Below are positions 1 to 8,866 of a stretch of DNA of 40,200 bases, in pieces. The notes under the pieces were generated by a model. That model saw only the letters and a program-made list of their open reading frames with translations. It was not told the origin of the DNA and ran no database searches. The position numbers were made by a program, and so were the translations under genes. The stretch's first letter is position 1, and every line of letters begins with the position of its first letter. Source of the stretch: Prevotellaceae bacterium (lineage in GTDB: Bacteria; Bacteroidota; Bacteroidia; Bacteroidales; Bacteroidaceae); contig JAFLUT010000009.1 in NCBI GenBank assembly GCA_022508665.1, forward strand, positions 1 to 40,200. Reading direction: 5' to 3'.

Positions 1-91
1 CAGCCGTGACAAATTATAATAGTCAGCCAATGCAGATTATCTATGCCAGCGGTTGTCTGCTAGTTCGGAAAACGGTTGAGAATTTTATAGG
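1..91 (-). repeat. Repeat family A, copy 1 (23-bp period)
   Basis: Read on the minus strand, this is a run of 23-bp units directly after the helicase gene: 69-91, 46-68, 23-45 and 1-22, the last cut by the window edge. The units at 23-45 and 1-22 are nearly identical to those at 15902-15947 and 40144-40189 (CATAGATAATCTGC and CTATTATAATTTGTCACGG cores). The unit at 69-91 is decayed. The orientation relative to the upstream gene is the same as in the other two copies. The function is unknown. Confidence 0.85.
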
Positions 92-98
92 GGAAAAG

Positions 99-2114
99 TT
101 ATTGGATTTGCTCTATATATTCTATCAGTTTTCGATAGAAAGCGTGGTGTCGCATCGTCCCTTTGTCTCCGAAGATTATGAGTTTCATTCTGGCTCGTGT
201 CATGGCCACGTTCATGCGGCGGAGGTCGGACAGGAAACCTATCTGTCCGCTGTCGTTGCTTCGCACGAGGCTTATGAGGATGATGTCACGCTCCTGTCCT
301 TGAAAGCCGTCTACCGTGCTGACGGTGATAGCGTGGCGGAAGGGACGAAACTCTGCACGGTGGTATATCTGCTGACGTATGTATCGTGTCTGCACACGGT
401 AGGGGGAAATGATGCCTACGTCGAGGCGTTCTGAAAGGAAATGGCGCTTCCCGATTTTGTTGATATAGTCTTTGAGGGTACACAGGACAAGTTCCGCCTC
501 CGCCTTGTTGATTCGTCCGTGGTTCTCGCCGATAAACTCCTCTTTGAAGTCTATATCCAGTTCCTCATCATCTTCGGAAGGAGTGAGAGCATCCCCGACG
601 GAAAGTGTATGTGTGCCATTTGCAGATGTTGAAGTATCGGCTTGTTGTGCTAGCATTTCATTTCCGTCAATCCATTGTATGGGATGCTCGAGGTCGAGTA
701 TTGAGCGGTGGCGGACACTCGGGTCGGACTCCACCTGTCCATTGTAGAACCAGTCTGAGGAAAAACGCATTATGGCATCGTTCATGCGGTACTGCACCTT
801 GAGGAGGCTGACCGCCTCAGGTTGATTTTCCACGATACGTTCCATGAGAGTTTTGCCGAGACCCTGTCGCAATGCCTCATAGCATTTTATGGTAGGAGGC
901 AACTGCTGGTGGTCACCTGCCAAGACAACTCTCGATGCACGGCGTATGGCAATCCAGCAAGCAGGTTCGAGGGCTTGTGCCGCCTCGTCGATGAAGAGTG
1001 TGGAAAACTTCTGACGCACAAGGAGTTTGTTGGCTGACCCTACAAGTGTGCAAGCGATGACACGAGCCTCGGAGAAGAGTTGGGAAGAAATCCGCATTTC
1101 TATTTCGCTTGCCCTCTCTTGCAGTCGGGCAATCTTCTGGTGGCGGCTTTCAGTGCGTTTTCCGTTCTCACGTATCTGCCGTATGGTGTGGCGGATGCTC
1201 CACAGTTCTGGGTAGTCTGGATGGCTCTCGAAACGTCGCTCGTAGGTGAATGAGAGCATCTTGTCGTTTACCTTTGTCGGGTTGCCTATACGCAGCACAG
1301 GCACTCCGTGGTCAACGAGTTTCTCGCTAATCCAGTCGACCGCCATGTTGCTCTGTGCGCATACGAGGACTTGTGTCTCTCGGTGCAGTGTCTCATAGAT
1401 TGCCTCAACCAATGTTGTGGTCTTGCCAGTGCCGGGAGGACCATGCACCACCGCCACGTCTTTTGCCCACAGCACTTCGTTGACTGCCGCCTCCTGCGTG
1501 CGGTTGAGCCACGGAAACTGCATGGGGTTGAACGTGAGTTTCTTAGCCTTTTGCTGCCCTGCGAAGATGTCCTTTAAGTCGGCAAGACGATTGTTTTTCG
1601 CCTTGATAGCCTCGTCAAGTGCATTAAACATCGTCTTGAACGATGTCTCGTCGAAATACAACTGCACGCCAAGGTTTTCCGAAGCCTGTAAGTCGAGGAA
1701 AGCCTGCGGAGAGGGTAGGGTGGCTACCATTCGGTTGCCGTCAACAAAGGAGATGATTGACGTGAAAGAAAAGTAACTGATGTTGTTCTTGTCTGTTATG
1801 TCTTCGTTTAGATATTGTGCATTGAATGAGAAGAACTGCACGGGTCGTCCGTACTCAAACAGATATTCAATGTCTTTGTCCTCCTCTGCTTCGTCACTAT
1901 CGTTTGTCGTTTGCCTCGTTATCTCTACAACATATTGATTTAGTGAGTTGTAATATGCCTTGGTCGTCTCCACAGGATACCAGCATACGCCACGACGCAC
2001 CTTGCGCCGTATGCCCATTTTTTCCGTCTGAATGCGGAACTCCTCTTTCTGAGCGTTGTATTCAGTCTGCAAAAGCCCACGCAGTCGTTGCAGGTACAGT
2101 GTGCTGTTTTCCAT
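99..2114 (-). CDS. SF1 DNA/RNA helicase, Upf1/IGHMBP2-like (DEAD/AAA_11-AAA_12)
   Basis: This is a 671-residue superfamily 1 helicase, expected to unwind nucleic acid 5' to 3' using ATP in the cytoplasm. Visible motifs in order are Walker A GPPGTGKT at 225-232, motif II DEAAQ at about 376-380, motif III AGDHQQLPPT at about 399-408, motif IV/V-type segments SPYRVQ and VDGFQGQERD near 570 and 601, and motif VI NVAMTRAR at about 635-642. Residues 1-200 form a family-specific accessory region. An acidic insert lies near 513-523. The gene starts 4 nt after the TPR gene stop and is last in a three-gene unit with the lipoprotein at 4330-5229. Its substrate (DNA or RNA) cannot be told from sequence. 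The family call is secure and the biological role is open. Confidence 0.93.
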   Translation of the reverse strand: MENSTLYLQRLRGLLQTEYNAQKEEFRIQTEKMGIRRKVRRGVCWYPVETTKAYYNSLNQYVVEITRQTTNDSDEAEEDKDIEYLFEYGRPVQFFSFNAQYLNEDITDKNNISYFSFTSIISFVDGNRMVATLPSPQAFLDLQASENLGVQLYFDETSFKTMFNALDEAIKAKNNRLADLKDIFAGQQKAKKLTFNPMQFPWLNRTQEAAVNEVLWAKDVAVVHGPPGTGKTTTLVEAIYETLHRETQVLVCAQSNMAVDWISEKLVDHGVPVLRIGNPTKVNDKMLSFTYERRFESHPDYPELWSIRHTIRQIRENGKRTESRHQKIARLQERASEIEMRISSQLFSEARVIACTLVGSANKLLVRQKFSTLFIDEAAQALEPACWIAIRRASRVVLAGDHQQLPPTIKCYEALRQGLGKTLMERIVENQPEAVSLLKVQYRMNDAIMRFSSDWFYNGQVESDPSVRHRSILDLEHPIQWIDGNEMLAQQADTSTSANGTHTLSVGDALTPSEDDEELDIDFKEEFIGENHGRINKAEAELVLCTLKDYINKIGKRHFLSERLDVGIISPYRVQTRYIRQQIYHRAEFRPFRHAITVSTVDGFQGQERDIILISLVRSNDSGQIGFLSDLRRMNVAMTRARMKLIIFGDKGTMRHHAFYRKLIEYIEQIQ

Positions 2115-2118
2115 GCGG

Positions 2119-4326
2119 TCAGTCGATGTTGAGGGCTAATGCGTCTGCAAAAAGAGTGGCGGTATTTTTCTCGATGATGCTGTGGGCAACGAGAGTGTTG
2201 AGCCGTTGGCTTAGTCTTTTGAAGCTCTGCTCATTAAGGGTGTCACGCATCTTCATGTATGCCTCCTGTCTGTTGCCGTCGGCAAGCATCACGAGGGCAA
2301 AGAATTGTTGGGCTTCGGCATCGTCTGCATTTTCTGTGATGAGGTCGAGGATGTGTTTCATTGCCTTGTCTTTCTGACCGCAGACAATGAAGCACCATGA
2401 AAGCAGATGCTTGGCATCGGTTGACTGCTCATCTATATACAGTAATTTATGGAGCAGAGGGAGTGCTTCCTCGTATCTGTCGGAAGAAATGAGTGACAGG
2501 GCGGCATTGAGAAGGTAGCGTTGGTTATCAGGACTGATTGCCAGCAGTTCCATATAGCAGTTGGCGGCATCGGTGTAGTTTTCTGTAGAATATAACAACG
2601 ATGCGAGGTGGCTGAGCGTCCACTTTGAGTTTGGCTTTATGCTGTTGGCTATGCCGTATGCTCTTATAGCATCGGCGGCGTTGCCGAGTTTCTGATAGCA
2701 GAAGCCGAGTTTCTGCCATACACTTGCCAAAGAGTGGTCAAACTCATTGTCTGCCAACGTGACGAATATGTCTAATGCCGTCTGATAGAACTCCTTGCAC
2801 ATGAGGAAATCGGCATATTGGGCAAGCGTTTCTTTGTCGTTGGTAAGCATTCTGCGCAACCACGGATTGCCCAAAGGAGTGATAGGGGACTCTTTCAGCA
2901 AAGGGAAAGGGTTGGTAAACTGCATCCTGTATGGATAGGAGTAATAAAATCTGTACAAATCAAATATGTAGTAACGACGAATTGCCGATTTTGACGGCTG
3001 GTGATTTTCGTTGCTTTCGGCGAGTTCGTCGATGCTCATTCCTTCGGGAATTTGACGGCTGATTTGTTCCTCGATAGCGGCTCCCCCAAGATCTCCCAAA
3101 CTCTGGAATGTGTAGCATAGAGAGTATTTGTCGCTGTTGCAGAATGGACTGTTGTTTAACAGAAGGCGGAGAATTTTGCCTGACTGACCGTTCAACAGGT
3201 TATGTAATTGAGGAGAATGCAGGTAGTTCGTAGAAAACGGGTAGAACCAATGTGGCATCTGACCAAAGAAGGCATATCCTTTGAGGTTGGCAAATGAGGA
3301 ATAGTAGATGTCGGCTCCGTCAAGTTGCATTTCCGCCATTTCGTGCATCTTCTTGTTCATCTTCTCGTCATTCATCCACTCGGGGTTTTCTCCATTCTTC
3401 GTCAGTTCGTCTATGTTTATGTTATTCTTAGAAGGCTTGTTTGACATTGCTCCTCGCATGAGGGCTGGCATGATGTCGTTGCGCATTTTGTTGCTAACGC
3501 TGTCGGTGGTGCAACTCATTTGTATTTGCATCATGGCAGAATAGAAGTCTCGCACAAAGGCTGGGTCATCGCTATAAATGCGCAGACGTTCTCTTAATTC
3601 CTTGCAATCTCTGACTTTCTGAAAGTTGAGCCAAAAGACCATGATGAAGCCTACCAATGCCCGTTGCGATACAAGATTGCTTTCAACGAGATAGCAATCG
3701 AGTAAAAAAAGGAGTTTGGAAGTATCGACAAACTCGAACAAGGAGAGGGTGACAGCGCTGATGAACACGGCTTTGTCGTCGGTCGTTATGTGGTCGGAGA
3801 AAATAATTCTGTTGGCTTGGTCTTTGTCGGAGTTTTGCCATATATCGCTGACCCATGTCCAGTTGAAGAGATTGAGCAGCACCATTTCATGTTCCTCTTC
3901 AAGATGTTCTAAATTATGGTTACGCACAGAAGGACGAAGCAGTGGGTCGGCTTTCACCTCAGCAATCTGCAACGAAACATTTTCGATGCTATCTGCAATG
4001 CTTGTGAATGATAGAGTGTTTTTTAAGTTCTTCCATGCGTATGTGTACTTATCCGTAAGATTTGTTTGTAGCCTTTCAATACGCTCTATACGTGCAACGA
4101 TTTTCTCCAACTGACGACAAATATCTGCACGGATTTGTTCGCTTTGTGGGTCATTAACACCCTGAAGCATGAACCGCAGCATCTGATGATATGTATTCCA
4201 CAGATTTTCAACTTCTTCTGTCAAATCCCATTCGCCTGTCTCTGCCACTTTGCGGCGGATGAGAGGGAATGTATCTTGAAGATTTCTTGCTTTAAGTTTT
4301 GAAGATATGTCGTTGTAATCCATCAT
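2119..4326 (-). CDS. Large tetratricopeptide-repeat protein
   Basis: A 735-residue protein with no signal peptide and no catalytic motif that I can recognise. Residues 1-500 are helical, with little homology I can name. From about 500 to 690 there are tandem TPR-type helix pairs, for example WQKLGFCYQKLGNAADAIRAY and a following repeat with NYTDAANCYMELLAISPDN-like spacing. Such repeats normally mediate protein-protein contacts. The gene lies 3 nt after the binding-protein lipoprotein gene and 4 nt before the helicase gene, so all three are very probably cotranscribed and translationally coupled. The role is inferred only as a scaffold or adaptor. Confidence 0.85.
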   Translation of the reverse strand: MMDYNDISSKLKARNLQDTFPLIRRKVAETGEWDLTEEVENLWNTYHQMLRFMLQGVNDPQSEQIRADICRQLEKIVARIERIERLQTNLTDKYTYAWKNLKNTLSFTSIADSIENVSLQIAEVKADPLLRPSVRNHNLEHLEEEHEMVLLNLFNWTWVSDIWQNSDKDQANRIIFSDHITTDDKAVFISAVTLSLFEFVDTSKLLFLLDCYLVESNLVSQRALVGFIMVFWLNFQKVRDCKELRERLRIYSDDPAFVRDFYSAMMQIQMSCTTDSVSNKMRNDIMPALMRGAMSNKPSKNNINIDELTKNGENPEWMNDEKMNKKMHEMAEMQLDGADIYYSSFANLKGYAFFGQMPHWFYPFSTNYLHSPQLHNLLNGQSGKILRLLLNNSPFCNSDKYSLCYTFQSLGDLGGAAIEEQISRQIPEGMSIDELAESNENHQPSKSAIRRYYIFDLYRFYYSYPYRMQFTNPFPLLKESPITPLGNPWLRRMLTNDKETLAQYADFLMCKEFYQTALDIFVTLADNEFDHSLASVWQKLGFCYQKLGNAADAIRAYGIANSIKPNSKWTLSHLASLLYSTENYTDAANCYMELLAISPDNQRYLLNAALSLISSDRYEEALPLLHKLLYIDEQSTDAKHLLSWCFIVCGQKDKAMKHILDLITENADDAEAQQFFALVMLADGNRQEAYMKMRDTLNEQSFKRLSQRLNTLVAHSIIEKNTATLFADALALNID

Positions 4327-4329
4327 TTC

Positions 4330-5229
4330 TTATTTTATCAGTTCTCTTCCTTTTGCCCACTGCTTTATGAGTGTCATAATAGAGTCGGACGGCTGGTAAC
4401 TCCTACGTAATGGAATGTATGTGTATAACGTGTCCGGCATCTGCATGATGTGCTGTTGGGGGAGAAAGCCTAATACATTATATATAGTGTCTTCATTAAG
4501 TGCATCTACTGCCATGTCGTACACTTTGGCAATCTTGTCAATGTCTTGTTTTCTTGATTTGTATATGGAATCGCTGAAAAGAACGCACATCATCCCTTCC
4601 AATTTCATCCCTTCTGTACTGTTCAATCGTCTTGCGCCATGAGCCACAGCCTCACTGGCGTATGGCTCTGGCAATATCGCACCATCATATTGGTTTTGGT
4701 CAATCATTAAAGTGCGTAGTCTTATATCGTTGATTTGTGGCTTGTTTATGTCTATGCTTTTGAATTTCACAGATTCCAATATGCGGTCGGTGAAAAAGTC
4801 AAGAGCGGAGTGCCGTGTTATACCTATAATCTTTTCTTTCATGCTTTCAGCCCTTGTAAGGCGAGCGCTCTGTGATGTAACAAGCCACATCCTTAAATCG
4901 CCACACATAGCAATGTGTACAGAATCTCCATTCTCATTCCACACGCAGGCTTTCACGAGGTCGCTAACGATGCCGTCTATGTAGCCATTTGCAAATGCTG
5001 TATCTGCATCTATCGCTGCTGCAAATGCCGTCAGTTGTACATTGATGCCCAAAGAATCAAACAGCCCAAGTGAATCGGCATAATAGAACGGCAGACACTC
5101 CACTGTTGGCAGTACACCCAGTTTTAGTGCCGTGGAATCATAATTATCATCCGCATTGTCTGTCTGACCACATGCTCCGCATAGCACAGTAGCAAATAGG
5201 CACAAAACAAAGTATTTGAGTTTACACAT
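4330..5229 (-). CDS. Periplasmic-binding-protein-like lipoprotein (NMT1/THI5/SsuA type)
   Basis: A 299-residue lipoprotein. The N-terminus MCKLKYFVLCLFATVLCGAC carries a hydrophobic signal ending in a lipobox (LCGAC), so export and lipidation are expected. The mature part resembles type II solute-binding proteins of the NMT1/SsuA/TauA group: LKLGVLPTVECLPFYYADSLGLFDSLG at the N-lobe start, a repeated motif around IIGITRHSALDFF, and DGAILPEPYASEA, typical of the second lobe. No ABC permease or ATPase gene lies next to it. Instead it leads a unit with a TPR protein and a helicase. It may bind a small molecule for a transporter encoded elsewhere, or act as a sensor. The ligand is unknown. Confidence 0.82.
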   Translation of the reverse strand: MCKLKYFVLCLFATVLCGACGQTDNADDNYDSTALKLGVLPTVECLPFYYADSLGLFDSLGINVQLTAFAAAIDADTAFANGYIDGIVSDLVKACVWNENGDSVHIAMCGDLRMWLVTSQSARLTRAESMKEKIIGITRHSALDFFTDRILESVKFKSIDINKPQINDIRLRTLMIDQNQYDGAILPEPYASEAVAHGARRLNSTEGMKLEGMMCVLFSDSIYKSRKQDIDKIAKVYDMAVDALNEDTIYNVLGFLPQQHIMQMPDTLYTYIPLRRSYQPSDSIMTLIKQWAKGRELIK

Positions 5230-5258
5230 CTTGTTTCTATAATATATGAAATAAGTTG

Positions 5259-5266
5259 CAAATATA
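5259..5266 (-). promoter_or_regulatory. -7 element for the lipoprotein-TPR-helicase unit
   Basis: On the minus strand TATATTTG matches the Bacteroidetes -7 consensus TAnnTTTG, 30 nt upstream of the ATG at 5229. No clear TTTG -33 box is seen 19-21 nt further upstream, so this is a partial match. Confidence 0.5.
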
Positions 5267-5305
5267 CATAAAAATTATGTTTTTTTATTTGTTTGGATGA
5301 AAAAC

Positions 5306-5332
5306 TTCTATCATTAAGTTTTATTGATAGAA
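5306..5332 (-). terminator. Intrinsic terminator after the AddA-like gene
   Basis: An 8-bp inverted repeat TTCTATCA/TGATAGAA with an 11-nt loop is followed on the minus strand by GTTTTTC. It lies 17 nt beyond the stop of the gene ending at 5349. Confidence 0.65.
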
Positions 5333-5348
5333 ATCCACTGGTATGTGA

Positions 5349-8300
5349 CTATTCAGATGTTATAGGCACCACTATGTCATCAAGGATATACCACAGATAG
5401 GCTTGTACATCCTTATATCCTATCTCATAGAGAAGCGAGGCATATCTTTGTATCTGTGTTTCGTTCTCCGTCGGTGCAGAATACTTCCCGTTTGGAAGTT
5501 TTTTTTCCACTCCTTGTGCCGTTTTATAGTCGATGACAATTGCTCGGTCGCCGTTCACAATCACGCGGTCAGGACGGCGCGACAAATGAGTTTGTGCTTT
5601 CATATATAGTATGGCACGCTCATTCAGAATGGTCCATTCGGGAGAGTACCATTCTGGATGCTTGGTAGATATTCCTTTGATGAGTTCTGTTACCTTGTTT
5701 TGTGCCTCGGTTGCTTCAAGTATTGTGCCGAAACACCCTTTGGATTGCAGCAGATTGACGGCATGAGGCACGTCGTCTATTGTATGGATGAGTTGGAAGA
5801 TGTTGTGATAGAGATTACCAAGACTAATGAGGCGGATGCGGTTGTTGTGACGTTGGACATCGAGGTTAAGAGAGTCGGAAGTGATGAAGAGGTCAGAATC
5901 GTAACTCTGTCTGAAAGTTGCCATAGAAGGATAGGAGTGGAAGGAAACCATACGTGGGGAATAGTCGCACTCCATTACGTTTACTTCCTTTTTTTCGTCT
6001 TTCTTACTCTCCTTTGGCACTATTGCTCCGTATTGATATATGGTTATAACTCCTTCATAGTCCGTCTGTTGCATGTATTTGGGCATGGAATTGATGAGGA
6101 ACGACTGGGCGGTGTCTATTTCGACATTAGTATGCCGTTCTTCTTTGTTATCTCCCTCCTTGTCGTTTGGCACAGTGGCATCGCCAATCTTATTCCCTGT
6201 CAGTATCACTAAATTGTGCTTTGCTCTTGTGAATGCCACATACAGGACATTCACGTTGTCCACGAGGGTACGCAGTTCCTCTTCTTCTCTGTCGGCGGAG
6301 AATATGCTTTTGTCGGTGGCCTTGCTCACGCTGATAGGCAATAAAGGCATGTCGCAGTAAGGCGCTTCGGTCGGCTCACACCACATAACCTCTGTATTTT
6401 GGGGGGATATTTTCCATGAGCATGACGGAATTATAACCGAGTGAAACTCAAGCCCTTTGGATTTGTGCATGGTCATTATCCGTACTCCGTCAGCAGCACC
6501 ATTGGGAATAGTCTTGCTGCAGAGTTTCTCGTCCCATGTTTGCAGAAATGTATCAAGATCTGTCTGGCTCTCCTCGCAGAACTTCTCTGCTAAGTCGTTG
6601 AAAAAGAATAGGTATGCATCTTGGTTCTTCAACAGATGAAGTTGAAATATCTGATAGATTTTTTCTATCTGTTCTGTCAGTGCCATGAATTGTATGTCAC
6701 GACGTTCCCACTTTCTGAATTTGTTGGGCAAATAGTTGTCTATCTCTTCTACCTTGTCGCACAGGAATGTAGCAGAAAGATTTTCCTTTATTTCTTGTCG
6801 GTTCAACACCTCCGTCTGATAATAGTATGCCAAAGTGGAAAGGTGCAGTTTGTCATCCAGCGAGGCGAGTGCACGCAGGGCATAGATAATGATGTTTACA
6901 GCAGGTGAGGCATCGAGGCGGAAAGCGTCGTCAGACACTACGTTTACGTTGATAACGTCACGGTGTATAGCGAAATAATCGCTGATTTGTGGCACTTCTT
7001 TATTAGTGCGTATCAGTATGGTTATATCGTTGGCATTCACACCGTTGTCCATCAGTTCCTTCACCGACAGTTGAATACGTTGCAATGTCGCTTCGCCATA
7101 GTCTGCAGGAGTTTCCTTCTCCCATTGTTCGGGTATGTTATCTTTTTCTATGCAGTGATAGTCAATGTTCTCAATCTTTACATAGCCGACATTGTCAGTC
7201 TTGTCGGCTATTTGCTTTACACTGTTATACGCTGTCGTTATAGTGCTGCATTTGGATTGGAGAATTTCAATGGCATTTTCAAATATCTTGTTGTTGAAAT
7301 CCACAACGTTTTTCGATGACCTGAAATTGTACTCCGCAGGAATTTCTCCTATCTTGTCTTTCAGTTCATAGTCATTGTTTATGTTGTTGAGAATTTGCCA
7401 GTCGGAATTGCGAAATCGGTAGATGCTCTGTTTCACATCTCCCACAATCAGACCGCTTCCCCCAACAGATAGGCTGTTGAGGATGAGTGGCTTGAAGTTT
7501 CCCCACTGCAATGTCGAAGTGTCTTGAAACTCATCAATCATTATGTGCTTGATAACCGCCCCCGTTTTCTCATATATGAAAGGTATGTTCTGGTCGTTTA
7601 TCACGTTGCGGAGAAAGTTGGCTGTCTCTGATAGCAGGAAGCGGTTGTCGTCGTTGTTTAAAGACTTTACCTTTTCGTTTATCTTATTGAGCAGTATGAG
7701 ATTGTACAAATGTTGGTTTATGGCTGTGACTGTATGCAAATGCTTAACATACACATTGTGCTTATCGAATGTCTCTATAAGTATAGGCATCAGAACACTC
7801 TCCACTTGTTGTAGAAGCACATCACGATTCTTGCAGTTCTTGTTCAGCCATTCGTCAGCACTATCCCGAAATTTCTCTATACTATCTGAAAATGTACCTT
7901 TGCTCGTTCCTGTTGGTTCTACAATCTTTTTCTCACGCACTTTCTCGAAAAAAGTGACTATGGTTTTCTTTATGCCCTTATCTCCAAACTCGCCCTGCTC
8001 ATACGCCGCAAAGAACTTTCGCCCCATATCCTCAACCGCATTTCCTAATTCCTCCAAATGGGATTTTATTATTTGGCGATATTTATATATTGTGTCATAA
8101 TTTGTTATCCGTTGGCGTACATCCTCACCATGTATCAGATAGTTCTCCTTGAAGATGTTACGTCCAAATGATTTTACCGTTTCATCCACCTGCCACGAGC
8201 GATTGCTTCGGATTTTCTCCTCTATAAAATCTACGATAGACTTGAATTCATTTGACCTCTCATCGAGATTGTCTATGATGTCATCAACAGCATCTGACAG

Positions 8301-8792
8301 CACCTCTGTCTCGTCAATCTCCACCTTCATATTGACCGACAATTCCAGTTCGTTAGCAATTTCACGCACAATCCCTTGGAAGAAAGAGTCGATTGTCTCC
8401 ACTCTGAACCGGCTGTAATCATGTATGATGTTAGACAGCGCCTCTTTTGCCCTTAATCTCAGTGTGTCACGGTTAATCTTTTCTATTGCAGACCTGTATG
8501 GCTCTTCCCGATACTGCGGCATTGTCTTCATTGCCTCGATATTTTCCAATATCGGTTTTATATATTTGTTGGTATCATTTAGTCCTTCTGCAATACCATA
8601 CAGCGTACTTAATATACGCCGTTTCATTTCCGCCGTCGCCTTATTGGTAAAAGTGACCGCAAGGATATTCTGATACTCCATAGGATTGACAGACAGCAGA
8701 GTAATGTACTCTACTGCCAGTCTAAACGTTTTGCCTGAGCCTGCTGATGCCCTGTATATTTTCAGAGGTTGACTCATTTGCTTATTCAGCAT
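5349..8792 (-). CDS. UvrD/RecB-type helicase-nuclease, AddA-like
   Basis: A 1147-residue SF1A helicase with a C-terminal RecB-family nuclease domain, expected to process double-strand ends for recombination. Motifs are Walker A ASAGSGKT near residue 15, motif Ia VTFTNKATAEMKRR, motif II DEFQDTS, motif III VGDVKQSIYRFRNSD, motif V ITMHKSKGLEF and motif VI YVAFTRAKHN. Near residue 1100 are DRVIVNGDRAIVIDYKT residues, which fit the D...D-x-K nuclease core. The length fits AddA-like proteins. The usual AddB-type nuclease partner is not adjacent on either side: RNase Y lies upstream and an unrelated lipoprotein downstream. The start may be the ATG at 8792 or the internal one at 8777 (MSQPLK). Confidence 0.9.
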   Translation of the reverse strand: MLNKQMSQPLKIYRASAGSGKTFRLAVEYITLLSVNPMEYQNILAVTFTNKATAEMKRRILSTLYGIAEGLNDTNKYIKPILENIEAMKTMPQYREEPYRSAIEKINRDTLRLRAKEALSNIIHDYSRFRVETIDSFFQGIVREIANELELSVNMKVEIDETEVLSDAVDDIIDNLDERSNEFKSIVDFIEEKIRSNRSWQVDETVKSFGRNIFKENYLIHGEDVRQRITNYDTIYKYRQIIKSHLEELGNAVEDMGRKFFAAYEQGEFGDKGIKKTIVTFFEKVREKKIVEPTGTSKGTFSDSIEKFRDSADEWLNKNCKNRDVLLQQVESVLMPILIETFDKHNVYVKHLHTVTAINQHLYNLILLNKINEKVKSLNNDDNRFLLSETANFLRNVINDQNIPFIYEKTGAVIKHIMIDEFQDTSTLQWGNFKPLILNSLSVGGSGLIVGDVKQSIYRFRNSDWQILNNINNDYELKDKIGEIPAEYNFRSSKNVVDFNNKIFENAIEILQSKCSTITTAYNSVKQIADKTDNVGYVKIENIDYHCIEKDNIPEQWEKETPADYGEATLQRIQLSVKELMDNGVNANDITILIRTNKEVPQISDYFAIHRDVINVNVVSDDAFRLDASPAVNIIIYALRALASLDDKLHLSTLAYYYQTEVLNRQEIKENLSATFLCDKVEEIDNYLPNKFRKWERRDIQFMALTEQIEKIYQIFQLHLLKNQDAYLFFFNDLAEKFCEESQTDLDTFLQTWDEKLCSKTIPNGAADGVRIMTMHKSKGLEFHSVIIPSCSWKISPQNTEVMWCEPTEAPYCDMPLLPISVSKATDKSIFSADREEEELRTLVDNVNVLYVAFTRAKHNLVILTGNKIGDATVPNDKEGDNKEERHTNVEIDTAQSFLINSMPKYMQQTDYEGVITIYQYGAIVPKESKKDEKKEVNVMECDYSPRMVSFHSYPSMATFRQSYDSDLFITSDSLNLDVQRHNNRIRLISLGNLYHNIFQLIHTIDDVPHAVNLLQSKGCFGTILEATEAQNKVTELIKGISTKHPEWYSPEWTILNERAILYMKAQTHLSRRPDRVIVNGDRAIVIDYKTAQGVEKKLPNGKYSAPTENETQIQRYASLLYEIGYKDVQAYLWYILDDIVVPITSE

Positions 8793-8816
8793 TATTCCCG
8801 CTTTTCTTTAATAAAG

Positions 8817-8857
8817 CAAAACTCCTTTGCCCAATCCGTTGAGACAAAGGAGTTTTG
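8817..8857 (-). terminator. Intrinsic terminator after rny
   Basis: A 13-bp perfect inverted repeat (CAAAACTCCTTTG and its complement) with a 15-nt loop. On the minus strand the second arm ends GGAGTTTTG and runs into a T/A-rich stretch, 10 nt after the rny stop. Confidence 0.85.
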
Positions 8858-8866
8858 TACACTCTT

